From Pseudonocardiaceae bacterium (GTDB taxonomy: Bacteria > Actinomycetota > Actinomycetes > Mycobacteriales > Pseudonocardiaceae), in contig WHSY01000047.1 of the NCBI GenBank assembly GCA_009379815.1, forward strand, positions 1-35,559: 35,559 nucleotides of DNA, written 5' to 3'. The notes beneath the pieces are model-generated. The model was given only the letters and a program-made list of their open reading frames with translations, ran no database searches and was not told the origin of the DNA. This document shows positions 7,322 through 15,196 of this stretch, piece after piece; position 1 is the stretch's first letter, and every line of letters begins with the position of its first letter. The position numbers and the translations under genes were made by a program.

Positions 7322-8395
7322 GTGACTCCCACGATCTCGTACCCCCCAAGACCGGGTGCAGGCTTGACCCGTCGTTCCTTCCTCGGCCGGGCGGGCACGG
7401 CGGCAGCAGCGGGAGTCGGAGCGGTCCTGCTGCCATCCTGCGGAGGGGGCGGCGCCGGGTCGGGCGGGTCCGACGCCGTGACGTTCCTCAATATCGTTCC
7501 CCTCGAGAGCCTCACGTTCACGCCGGAACTGGTGGCCAGCGCAGGCGGCCACTTCGCGAACGAGGGGCTCGACGTTTCCTTCCAGGTCACGCGGGGTTCG
7601 GCACAGGCCATTCAGACGGTCATCGCCGAGAGCGCGCTACTCACTCGGGTCGGCAACATCGAGACCGTACTGGCTGCGGGCCCACGGGATGCTCCGGTGA
7701 TCAATGTCGGCATGCCGTGCAAGGAGTCGACGATCCGCTTCGTCTCGGCGGCGCGAGCGCCTATCCAGAGCGCCCAGGAGTTCCGGGGCAAGACCATCGG
7801 CATCCCATCCGAGGGCGGAACCAGCGAGACGACGCTGGACCTCATCCTCTCGGCTGCCGGGATTGCGCCTTCCACCGTGCCGCGCCAGGTCGTCGGGCTG
7901 GCGCCCGGGGTGTTCAATCTGGTCCGACAAGGCCGCCTCGACGCCTACGTCGTCTCGATTGACACTGCGGCCGCCCTCGAACGGCAACGACCCGACGCCG
8001 TGGTGTTCAACCCAGCAGACGCGATCGATGCCGGCGGGCAGATCTACCTGACCTCCCAAGCGGCGTTGGACAGCGAGCGGGACCGCGATCTCCTGCAACG
8101 GTATCTACGCGCAGTGCGGTCCGCGATGGAGTTCGTGATCGCCGACGAGTCGCTCGACGAGACGGTGCGCGTGCTCAAGAGCGAGTACGACTTTCCACCC
8201 TTGGACACCCCGGAGGTCGCCAAGGACAGTCTCCGCATCTATGTCGACAACTGGACCGCGAACGGACGTGAGAACCTGCTCAGGACGGTCCCGCAGAACT
8301 GGACCAGGGTCTATCAGGAGATGGTCGAGGCGCAGCTGGTACCCACGGGCCTGCAGCCTCAGTCGTGGTTCACCAACGAGCTGGTCAAGGCATGA
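7322..8395 (+). CDS. ABC transporter substrate-binding lipoprotein (SsuA/TauA/NMT1-like), Tat-exported
   Basis: Extracytoplasmic solute receptor of the nitrate/sulfonate/taurine importer class. The protein is 357 aa and starts at GTG 7322 with AGCGAGGAGG just upstream. The signal has a twin-arginine motif (RRSFLG, Arg17-Arg18), an alanine/glycine hydrophobic stretch and a lipobox LPSC with Cys40, so it is predicted to be Tat-translocated and lipid-anchored. The mature part has NIVPLESLTFTPELVASAGGHFANEGLDV, ELVASAGG being the usual A-x-xx-GFFAxEGL region, and FRGKTIGIPSEGGTSET. It is followed by its ATPase and permease. Members of this class import small anions such as sulfonates, phthalates, thiamine precursors and aromatic acids. 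The substrate is unknown. Confidence 0.9.
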   Translation: MTPTISYPPRPGAGLTRRSFLGRAGTAAAAGVGAVLLPSCGGGGAGSGGSDAVTFLNIVPLESLTFTPELVASAGGHFANEGLDVSFQVTRGSAQAIQTVIAESALLTRVGNIETVLAAGPRDAPVINVGMPCKESTIRFVSAARAPIQSAQEFRGKTIGIPSEGGTSETTLDLILSAAGIAPSTVPRQVVGLAPGVFNLVRQGRLDAYVVSIDTAAALERQRPDAVVFNPADAIDAGGQIYLTSQAALDSERDRDLLQRYLRAVRSAMEFVIADESLDETVRVLKSEYDFPPLDTPEVAKDSLRIYVDNWTANGRENLLRTVPQNWTRVYQEMVEAQLVPTGLQPQSWFTNELVKA

Positions 8396-8426
8396 CGATG
8401 GAGCCCGCACGAGGAAGTACGTGAAG

Positions 8427-9314
8427 ATGGAGAGTCAGAGGTTACTGGATTCCCAGGAGCAAGCGTCAGCAGCTGACCCGCGGGATGCGCGGGTCGAGGC
8501 CCGGAACGATGATTCTGCTGGGGCTGCTGCGCGGCCCGAACTGGAGCTTCTCGCCGTCGACAAGACGTTTCAAACCAGGCAGGGAAGCACCGAAGCGCTG
8601 AGCGACATCAACCTGTCGGTGGATCGTGGTGAGTTCATCTCGCTGCTCGGCCGCTCCGGGTGCGGTAAGACGACCCTGTTGCGCATCCTCGCGGGCCTGA
8701 TCGCGCCCACCGAGGGCGAGGTCCGGGTCGGCGACCGCTCGCTGTGGCACGGGGCGAACCGCGATTCCGAGGCGTTGAGCAAGTTCGGACTGGTCTTCCA
8801 GGATCCGAACCTGTTTCCGTGGTTCTCCATCGAGGACAACATCGCGCTGCCGTTGAAGCTGCGTGGCGTCGCCAAAAAAGCTCGGCGGGCGCGGGCGGAG
8901 GAGCTGTGTGATCTCCTGGGCTTGTCCGGCTTCGAGCGATCCTACCCGCGCGAGCTGTCGGGCGGGATGCGTCAGCGTGCCGCGATCGCGCGGGCGCTGA
9001 GCTATGACCCCCGCATCCTGCTCATGGACGAGCCGTTCGGTGCGCTCGATGCCATGACGCGGGACAAGATGAACCTGGAGCTACAGAGTATCTCGATCAC
9101 GACGGGAGCGACCGTCGTCTTCGTGACGCACTCCATCACCGAAGCCGTCTTCCTGGCCGACCGCGTCGTCCTGCTGTCGCCACGACCCGGGCGAATCCGG
9201 TCGGTGGTACCCGTGACCTTCGAGCGCCCCCGAGCGCTGGAGAGCGAGAGCGACTCCTCCTTCCAGGAGGTCGTTCGCACGCTGCGCCATGAGCTCGACG
9301 AGGAGGGGGTCTGA
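8427..9314 (+). CDS. ABC transporter ATPase (SsuB/TauB/NrtD-like)
   Basis: Cytoplasmic ATPase of the importer; 295 aa from ATG 8427. An in-frame GTG at 8421 is possible, since GAGGAAG lies at 8410-8416. It has Walker A GRSGCGKT (75-82), a Q-loop in VFQDPNLFPW, the signature LSGGMRQ (177-183), Walker B ILLMDEP (197-203), a D-loop GALD and the H-loop VTHS (His235). The N-terminal 35 residues before the nucleotide-binding domain are extra and polar. Its stop overlaps the permease start by one base (TGATG). Together with the preceding receptor and following permease it makes a complete three-gene importer. Confidence 0.94.
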   Translation: MESQRLLDSQEQASAADPRDARVEARNDDSAGAAARPELELLAVDKTFQTRQGSTEALSDINLSVDRGEFISLLGRSGCGKTTLLRILAGLIAPTEGEVRVGDRSLWHGANRDSEALSKFGLVFQDPNLFPWFSIEDNIALPLKLRGVAKKARRARAEELCDLLGLSGFERSYPRELSGGMRQRAAIARALSYDPRILLMDEPFGALDAMTRDKMNLELQSISITTGATVVFVTHSITEAVFLADRVVLLSPRPGRIRSVVPVTFERPRALESESDSSFQEVVRTLRHELDEEGV

Positions 9315-10108
9315 TGGACACTCGGGACAGGTTCATGAAACTCCTTCCCTGGATCAGTACGCCGGTGATGCTGGCGCTGTCGCTCGGGGTATGGACGTTT
9401 CTGGTGAGGGTCGTCGGCGTCTCCGAGTTCATCCTGCCTGCGCCGCGAGCCGTCGCTGAATCCTTGGGTGCGCTGCTCATCGACCCGGAGATCTGGGGGC
9501 ACGTGCGCATCACACTGACCGAGGTGCTGGCCGGCTTCGCGATCGCGCTGCTGCTGGGTGTGGTGGGCGGTGCCGTGCTCGGGCGCCTCCCGTGGCTCGA
9601 GGTGGCGGTTCGGCCGGCTTTGGTGGCTGCCCAGGTCATCCCCAAGGTGGCGCTGATCCCGCTGTTCGTCATCTGGTTCGGATTCGGTATCACGTCCAAG
9701 GTCGTGGTGGCATGTATCCTCGCATTTTTCCCGATCCTGCTGAACGTGCTACTCGGTGTGCGCTCGGTCGACCGAGGCTATCGGGACGTGATGCGTGGCC
9801 TCGGCGCGAGCCGATGGGCGACGTTCCGCGACCTGGAACTTCCCAGCACGTTGCCGCACGTGTTCGCGGGCATGGAGGTTGCCATCGTCTTCTCGGTGAT
9901 CGGCGCGATCGTCGGGGAGTATCTCGGCGGCAACGAGGGTCTGGGTTATCTTGTAGTGGTCAGCCTGAATGCGCTGGACTCGTCCAAGCTGTTCGCGGTC
10001 ATCCTGCTGCTCGCGACCATGGGGTCGGTACTCTTCTTCGCGATCAACGGCGTCAAGCGGTTTGTCATTCCGTGGCACGAGTCCGTGACCGGGCGAGACA
10101 TCGGCTGA
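9314..10108 (+). CDS. ABC transporter permease (SsuC/TauC-like)
   Basis: Inner-membrane channel subunit, 264 aa, of the binding-protein-dependent transport (BPD_transp_1) family. About six hydrophobic segments are visible. The cytoplasmic EAA-type loop reads GASRWATFRDLELPSTLPHVFAGM and is the docking site for the ATPase. The tail IPWHES is common in this family. ATG 9314 overlaps the ATPase stop. The selenoprotein gene starts 58 nt after its stop, so importer and enzymes are probably on one transcript. Confidence 0.93.
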   Translation: MDTRDRFMKLLPWISTPVMLALSLGVWTFLVRVVGVSEFILPAPRAVAESLGALLIDPEIWGHVRITLTEVLAGFAIALLLGVVGGAVLGRLPWLEVAVRPALVAAQVIPKVALIPLFVIWFGFGITSKVVVACILAFFPILLNVLLGVRSVDRGYRDVMRGLGASRWATFRDLELPSTLPHVFAGMEVAIVFSVIGAIVGEYLGGNEGLGYLVVVSLNALDSSKLFAVILLLATMGSVLFFAINGVKRFVIPWHESVTGRDIG

Positions 10109-10166
10109 CGGTGCGGTTCGAGGGGTCGTCGTTCGCCCGCGCAAGGTCCACCGAGGGAGCATTCGA

Positions 10167-10709
10167 GTGAGTATCGTGATAGACGAGATTCTCGATCCGA
10201 CCGGCGGCTCGGAGCTGACGGCGGACGCGACACTGGCGCCTCGATTGGAGACGCTCAGCGGAAAAACCTTGGGGTTGCTCGACAACGGCAAGCCGAACGG
10301 GGCGGCGTTGCTGTCCGAGCTCGGTGCCGGGCTGCAGCGCGAGCATCGCCTTCGTGATGTCCTGATGTACACCAAACCGTATTTCGGCACGCCGGTGGAG
10401 GAGTCGCAGATCCAGCAGATCCTGGAGAACTGCGACTTCGCGGTGGCTGGGATCGGTGATTGAGGATCGTGCAGCGCGGCCAGTCTGGCCGACGGGATCC
10501 TGTTGGAGCGAGGCGGCGTGCCGGCGGTGGCGTTGTGCACCGATGCCTTTCGAATGTCCGCAGCAGCAATGGCGAAGGCGTACGGGTTCCCGGGGTTCGA
10601 GTACGTGGTCACGGCGCACCCGGTGGCGAGCCTCACGGTGACGGAGATCCAAGGGAGGGTCGAGGACATGGTTCCCCGGGTCCTGGAGATCGTGGGAGGG
10701 CAGCGATGA
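10167..10709 (+). CDS. UGSC-family selenoprotein (in-frame TGA read as selenocysteine)
   Basis: Read straight through the TGA at 10461-10463 this is one 180-aa protein: GTG 10167 after GAGGGAG, stop 10707-10709 overlapping the next ATG. The TGA is codon 99 and gives GIGD-U-G-S-C-SAAS, the U-G-S-C motif that names the UGSC (seleno)protein family, in which cysteine-containing members have C-G-S-C. The sequence on both sides belongs together: GKTLGLLDNGKPNGAALLSEL and YTKPYFGTP before it, then GVPAVALCTDAFRMSA and VVTAHPVASLT after it. Sec99 and Cys102 would form a redox or nucleophilic U-x-x-C pair. No biochemical role is established to my knowledge. The gene lies between an importer and a conserved partner gene. 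A frame-ending stop is unlikely, because no start with a good ribosome site precedes the second half (only TTG 10503). Confidence 0.9.
10475..10494 (+). promoter_or_regulatory. Candidate bacterial SECIS hairpin
   Basis: Beginning 11 nt after the TGA, CGCGGCCA pairs with TGGCCGACG (one bulged A at 10492) around the three-base loop GTC (10483-10485). A lower stem GGATC (10464-10468)/GATCC (10496-10500) starts right after the TGA. The loop opens with G-U about 20 nt from the TGA, as in known bSECIS elements that bind SelB. Confidence 0.7.
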
Positions 10710-11782
10710 CGCACCCCGTCAGCGCGACGCTCGACCCGGTCGAGTACTGCTTCGAGCGCGGCTGGACCGATGGCCTTCCGGTCGTGCCGTGCAGCGGCGC
10801 GTACCTGGAGGAGTTCCTGGCCCGGACCGACCGCGAGGCCGACGAGGTCGTGCTGGCGATGCCGCAGCTCAACCGCAGCATCACCGTGCGGCTGGCAGCC
10901 ATCAATGCGGCCATGGCGGGGTGCCGGCCGGACTACTTTCCCGTGGTGCTGGCCGCGTGGGACTCGTTGCGCCAGGAGGGTTACGCGAGAAAGGGCATCT
11001 GGCAGAGCACGACGGGCACGGCTGCGCTGCTCGTGGTCAACGGGCCGGTGCGCGATCGGATCGGCCTCAACAGCCGGGGCAACGTCTTCGGCCCCGGTTT
11101 CCGCGCCAACGCCACGATCGGCAGGGCCGTGCGGCTGACGGCCCTGAACGCGCTCGGGCTACGGCCCGGCGAGCTCGACCAGGCGACGCAGGGCACACCG
11201 GCCAAGTACACGTGTTGCATCGCGGAGAACCAGGAGGCCAGCCCGTGGCAGGCGCTACACGCCGAGCTGGGCTGCAGCGCGGCGGACAGCGCCGTGACAG
11301 CCATGACGGTGCGTTCGGTCCTGCACATCGAGGGGCGCCACACCTCGGTCGCCGAGCAGTTGCTGCGCGACATCGTCGACACGGTCAGCAGGACCGGGGC
11401 GTTGCTGCACGAGACGATCAGCAGCTGCGTCGTCCTCAGCCCCGAGCACGCACATCTGCTGGCCGCCAGCGGCTGGGACAAACGGGACATCCGGGAGTTC
11501 GTGTTCGAGGAGTCGGTTCGCAGCCGCGCTTCCCTGGACCGGGTCGGCAAGGGGGCCGTGTCGCGCAAGACACGGTGGCGGGTCCCGATCGATCACCCGG
11601 ACGCGGTCATCGACGAGGGTGTTGACGGTGACCGCGATGCGCTCCGGGTGCTGACCTCCCCGGACGCCGTGGTGGTCCTGGTCGCGGGCGCGCCGAACGC
11701 CGGGGTCTCCTCGGTCGTCGAGACGTTCGGGCCGCGGGGTAGCCGCCCACCCATCGCACGAGTCGAGGAGGACCGCAGATGA
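10706..11782 (+). CDS. Conserved uncharacterised protein with TDGLPVVP motif, selenoprotein partner
   Basis: A 358-aa protein translationally coupled to the UGSC gene (ATGA) and to the following small gene (ATGA). I do not recognise a characterised enzyme family. Conserved-looking blocks are FERGWTDGLPVVP (17-28), LNRSITVRLAAINAAMAGCRPDYFPVV, VNGPVRDRIGLNSRGNVFGPGFRANATIG and TPAKYTCCIAENQEASPW, with a Cys-Cys pair. No signal peptide or membrane segment is visible, so it should act in the cytosol. I recall this motif set from unnamed proteins lying beside UGSC-type genes, but this is memory and not a search. The immediate overlap suggests it forms a complex with, or acts on the same substrate as, the selenoprotein. 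Confidence 0.75.
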   Translation: MTHPVSATLDPVEYCFERGWTDGLPVVPCSGAYLEEFLARTDREADEVVLAMPQLNRSITVRLAAINAAMAGCRPDYFPVVLAAWDSLRQEGYARKGIWQSTTGTAALLVVNGPVRDRIGLNSRGNVFGPGFRANATIGRAVRLTALNALGLRPGELDQATQGTPAKYTCCIAENQEASPWQALHAELGCSAADSAVTAMTVRSVLHIEGRHTSVAEQLLRDIVDTVSRTGALLHETISSCVVLSPEHAHLLAASGWDKRDIREFVFEESVRSRASLDRVGKGAVSRKTRWRVPIDHPDAVIDEGVDGDRDALRVLTSPDAVVVLVAGAPNAGVSSVVETFGPRGSRPPIARVEEDRR

Positions 11783-12054
11783 CACTCCACGAAGACCTCC
11801 CTGCCCGGGGGCTGGACCGTGCGTTCGCGGATGTTCGGACGATGCTCGAACGCGACGGGTTCGGCGCCGACTGGGATCTCGATGACAACGGCGGGGTGCA
11901 CTTCCGTGTGATCGCGACGGTGTCGGCGTGCCACGAGTGCCTGGTCCCCGAGCCGGTCATGATGGCCATCCTGGCCGACGCCCTGGTGGGTACCGGGTAC
12001 GAGGTCGCCAGCGTCGCACTGCCCGGCGAGACCGGCGCATCGGAGCAGACGTGA
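11779..12054 (+). CDS. Small CxxC protein of unknown function
   Basis: A 91-aa acidic protein with a start overlapping the upstream stop (ATGA) and a stop overlapping the dehydratase start (GTGA). The central segment VSACHECLVPEPVMMAILADAL carries a single CHEC motif, following a beta-like stretch (GGVHFRVIATV). It could be a thiol or metal carrier, or a small subunit. The layout loosely recalls the NifU-C type (strand, CxxC, helix), but the resemblance is too weak to name it. Its position inside the coupled block ties it to the selenoprotein/dehydratase pathway. Confidence 0.7.
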   Translation: MTLHEDLPARGLDRAFADVRTMLERDGFGADWDLDDNGGVHFRVIATVSACHECLVPEPVMMAILADALVGTGYEVASVALPGETGASEQT

Positions 12055-13724
12055 CCGGCACGCTGCGGAGCAACCTCGTCGCCGGCAGCTCCCGCTGGGC
12101 GGTCCGGCGGGCGCAGTGGAGGGCCCTCGGGCTGACCGACGAGGACCTGCACAAGCCCAAGATCGCGATCGTCAATTCGTCGTCGAAACTGGCGATCTGT
12201 TTCAGCCATCTCGACGACATCGTCGGGCCGCTCTCCGACGCCGTGCGGGCGGCGGGTGGTGTCCCGTTCGAGGTGCGGACCGCCGCGCCCAGCGACTTCA
12301 TCACCAGCGCGGGCCGCGACGGTCGCTACATACTGCCCAGCCGCGACCTGATCGTGAATGACATCGAGGTCGCGGTCGAGGGTGCGCAGCTCGACGGCAT
12401 GGTCTGCCTGGCCTCCTGCGACAAGACGGCGCCCGGACAGCTCATGGCGGCAGCCCGGCTCGACATCCCCACCCTCATCGTCGGCTGCGGCTACCAGCCC
12501 AGTGGCCGGTTCCGGGGCGAGCACGTCGACATCGAGGATGTGTTCCTCGCTGCCGGGCACGTTGCGTCCGGTCGGCTGTCGTTGCCGGACCTGGCGGGGA
12601 TGTGCGACAACGCCATTCGTGGGCCGGGAGTCTGCGCCGGTATGGGCACGGCCAACTCCATGCACATCGCCTGCGAGGCGCTGGGCATGACGCTGCCGGA
12701 ATCCACGCCGGTACTGGCTAACAGCCCCGCCATGTGGCGGGCGGTGCGCACGGCCGGGCGGCGGATCGTCGAGATGGTGACCGACGGCGTCCGGCCCGGC
12801 CACGTCCTCACCCGCGAGGCCTTCGAGAACGCGGTGACCGTGCTGCTGTCGGTCAGCACATCCGTCAACGTCGTCAAGCACCTGCAAGCCGTCGCGAAGG
12901 AAACGCGCTGCGACGTCGACGTCCCCGAACTCTTCGAGCGGCTCGGCGACCGGGTCCCGCTGCTGTGCGCCATCCGTCCCAACGGGGAGCACTTCATCGA
13001 GGACCTCGAAGCAGCCGGCGGTGCCGCGGCCGTGATGAAGCAGCTCGCAGACCACCTGCACCTGCAGGTCCCGACCGCATCAGGAGCCACGCTGGGCGAA
13101 GTTCTCGACGCGGCGACGGTGCACGACGAGGATGTCGTCCGGCCGGTCGACCGCGCGCTCGGGCGGCGACCGAGCGTCGTGGTGGTCCGCGGGTCGCTCG
13201 CTCCGGCCGGGGCGGTGGTCAAGCGGCCGGTCGACGACCACGGCAACCAGCGGTTCACCGGCCGGGCCAAGGTCTACCCGTCCCGGGACGCGGCGCTCGA
13301 GGGGGTGGCGGCCGGCGACGTCGGACCGGGTCACGTCGTGGTGCTCCGTGGCCTCGGGCCCCGGGGCGGTCCCGGCATGGCGCTGGCTTCGGCGGTCGTC
13401 TTCGCCCTGGACGGCGCCGGTCTGGGCGAGGAGGTCGCGGTGGTCACCGATGGCCAGCTGTCCGGGCTGGTCAACGTCGGCATGGTGGTAGGGGAGGTCG
13501 CGCCCGAGGCCGCGGTCGGCGGGCCGCTGGCGCTGGTGGCCGACGGTGATCTGATCTCGATCGACGTGCCGGGCCGAACCGTCGACCTCGACGTGCCTGC
13601 CGACGAACTCTCGGCCCGCCGGGCACGCCTGCACGAGTATCCCGCCACGACGGAAGGCGGGTGGTTGTCGATCTACCAGCGGCTCGTCACCCCGGTGCCC
13701 GACGGTGCGGTCCTCACCGAATGA
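12051..13724 (+). CDS. IlvD/Edd-family dehydratase
   Basis: Iron-sulfur dehydratase of the dihydroxy-acid/sugar-acid family; 557 aa from GTG 12051. Family landmarks are IAIVNSSSKLAICFSHLDDI, the cluster-ligand motif ASCDKTAPGQL, CAGMGTANSMH (third cysteine), and near the C-terminus DGQLSGLVNVGMVVGEVAPEAA with the serine base and GGPLALVADGD. It removes water from a hydroxy acid. Housekeeping IlvD usually stands with branched-chain amino acid genes; here it sits in a catabolic block, so the substrate is probably a pathway hydroxy acid. The GTGA overlap couples it to the CxxC protein. Confidence 0.9.
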   Translation: MTGTLRSNLVAGSSRWAVRRAQWRALGLTDEDLHKPKIAIVNSSSKLAICFSHLDDIVGPLSDAVRAAGGVPFEVRTAAPSDFITSAGRDGRYILPSRDLIVNDIEVAVEGAQLDGMVCLASCDKTAPGQLMAAARLDIPTLIVGCGYQPSGRFRGEHVDIEDVFLAAGHVASGRLSLPDLAGMCDNAIRGPGVCAGMGTANSMHIACEALGMTLPESTPVLANSPAMWRAVRTAGRRIVEMVTDGVRPGHVLTREAFENAVTVLLSVSTSVNVVKHLQAVAKETRCDVDVPELFERLGDRVPLLCAIRPNGEHFIEDLEAAGGAAAVMKQLADHLHLQVPTASGATLGEVLDAATVHDEDVVRPVDRALGRRPSVVVVRGSLAPAGAVVKRPVDDHGNQRFTGRAKVYPSRDAALEGVAAGDVGPGHVVVLRGLGPRGGPGMALASAVVFALDGAGLGEEVAVVTDGQLSGLVNVGMVVGEVAPEAAVGGPLALVADGDLISIDVPGRTVDLDVPADELSARRARLHEYPATTEGGWLSIYQRLVTPVPDGAVLTE

Positions 13725-13771
13725 ACCATGCCACCGACCGTAACCGCGGACGAGGCCAGGAAAGGACAGCG

Positions 13772-15130
13772 ATGACGAGGGGCACCAGCAGTCTCACCGA
13801 ACCGAGCAGGACCACGCCCGTCCTGGGCGACTACGACGTCGTGGTGATCGGCGGCGGGCCTGCCGGGATCATGTCGGCGGCCGCGGCGGCACGCACCGGC
13901 CGCTCCACGATCTTGGTGGAGCGGTACGGCTACCTCGGTGGAGCGGGTAGCGCCGGTGGCCTCAGCACGTTCTGCGGGCTGCATGCCAACGTTCACGGCG
14001 ACCACCGCCGGGTCGTACACGGCCTGGCCGACGAACTCCTCGAGCGCATGGACCGCCTGGGTGGCCTCAACCGCCCCCACCTGTCTTTCGGCAACCGGAT
14101 CATGGCGCAGGCCTACGACATCTCCGCCTACAAGATCGCCGCGGACGACTTGCTCGCCGATGCGGGCGTGCGGATCCGGTTCCACACGCTCGCAGTCGGG
14201 GTCATGATGCAAGACGAGCGGTCCGTGCACGCGGTGATGGTCGAATCGAAGTCCGGGCGCGGCGCGATCACCGGCAGGGTGTTCATCGACTGCTCGGGTG
14301 ACGCTGACCTTGCTGCCTGGGCCGGCGCGCCCTACGAGAAGACCGACAAGGCGAGCGGGATGCTCTACCCGTCGCTGATGTTCCGGATCAACGGGGTCGA
14401 CAACGCCGAGGCCGAACCCGCCCGGGAGCGGCTGCCGGAACTGATGGACGAGGCAGAGCGCTCGGGCCGGTATCGCTTCGCCCGCAAGCGCCCGATCGTG
14501 CGGCCGCAGCGCAACCCGCTGGAGTGGCGCGCGAACATGACGCAGCTGAGCAACCCCGACGGCAGCGCGGTCGACGGGACCGACGTCGAGGAGCTCAGCC
14601 ACGGCGAGCTGCAGGGACGGCGCCAGATCCGGGACACCTTCCCGTTCTTCCGCGAGTACGCGCCCGGCTTCGGCGACTCCTACATCGTCGACATCGCTCC
14701 GACGATCGGGATCCGTGAGACCCGGCGGATCGTCGGTGCTTACCAGCTCGCCGAGGACGACATCCTCGACTGCGCCGACTTCGCGGACTCGATCGGAGTC
14801 AACGGGTGGCCGGTCGAGGCGCACGTCGCCGGCGACGTCGTCATCCGCTGGCCGAGGGCACAGGATTCGCGGGGCTTCAACCAGCTCCCGTTGCGGATGA
14901 TCGTCCCGCAGCAGCTCGACAATGTCTACGTCGCGGGACGTTGCGCCTCGATGACCCACGACGGCCAGTCCTCCGCCCGGGTGTCCGGGCCCTGCTTCGT
15001 CATGGGGCAGGCGGCGGGCACGGCCGCCGACCTGGCCATGAGCGGCGGGTTCGCGGTCAGCGACATCGACGTGGCCCTGCTGCAGAAGCGGCTGGAGGCC
15101 GACGGGGCCTACCTCGGCGACGAGTGGTGA
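13772..15130 (+). CDS. FAD-dependent oxidoreductase (FAD_oxidored family)
   Basis: A 452-aa flavoprotein starting at ATG 13772 with AGGAAAGGA upstream. The dinucleotide-binding motif VVVIGGGPAGIMSAAAAARTG begins near residue 23 and is followed by ILVERYGYLGGAGSAGG. FIDCSGDADLAAWAGAPYEK and the C-terminal NVYVAGRCASMTHDGQSSARVSGPCFVMGQAAGTAA are typical of the family (PF12831), whose members oxidise or reduce small organic acids and are often next to importers and dehydratases. No signal peptide is seen. Fumarate-reductase-like or hydroxy-acid oxidation are both possible; the substrate is unknown. Confidence 0.9.
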   Translation: MTRGTSSLTEPSRTTPVLGDYDVVVIGGGPAGIMSAAAAARTGRSTILVERYGYLGGAGSAGGLSTFCGLHANVHGDHRRVVHGLADELLERMDRLGGLNRPHLSFGNRIMAQAYDISAYKIAADDLLADAGVRIRFHTLAVGVMMQDERSVHAVMVESKSGRGAITGRVFIDCSGDADLAAWAGAPYEKTDKASGMLYPSLMFRINGVDNAEAEPARERLPELMDEAERSGRYRFARKRPIVRPQRNPLEWRANMTQLSNPDGSAVDGTDVEELSHGELQGRRQIRDTFPFFREYAPGFGDSYIVDIAPTIGIRETRRIVGAYQLAEDDILDCADFADSIGVNGWPVEAHVAGDVVIRWPRAQDSRGFNQLPLRMIVPQQLDNVYVAGRCASMTHDGQSSARVSGPCFVMGQAAGTAADLAMSGGFAVSDIDVALLQKRLEADGAYLGDEW

Positions 15131-15196
15131 CGGGCGCCGGCAGAACTCACCGAGACGATGACCCTGTCAGCGGCGGCCGGAAGGAAAGGGAGAGCG

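Noticed and set aside
10461-10463. TGA as a true stop making two small genes or a pseudogene
   Set aside because: The frame is continuous on both sides, the TGA falls on the U of U-G-S-C, a hairpin follows, and the second part has only a weak TTG start.
15158-15196. ATG 15158 as the AcnX start
   Set aside because: It adds residues outside the family N-terminus and lacks a ribosome site; TTG 15197 fits better, though this is not certain.
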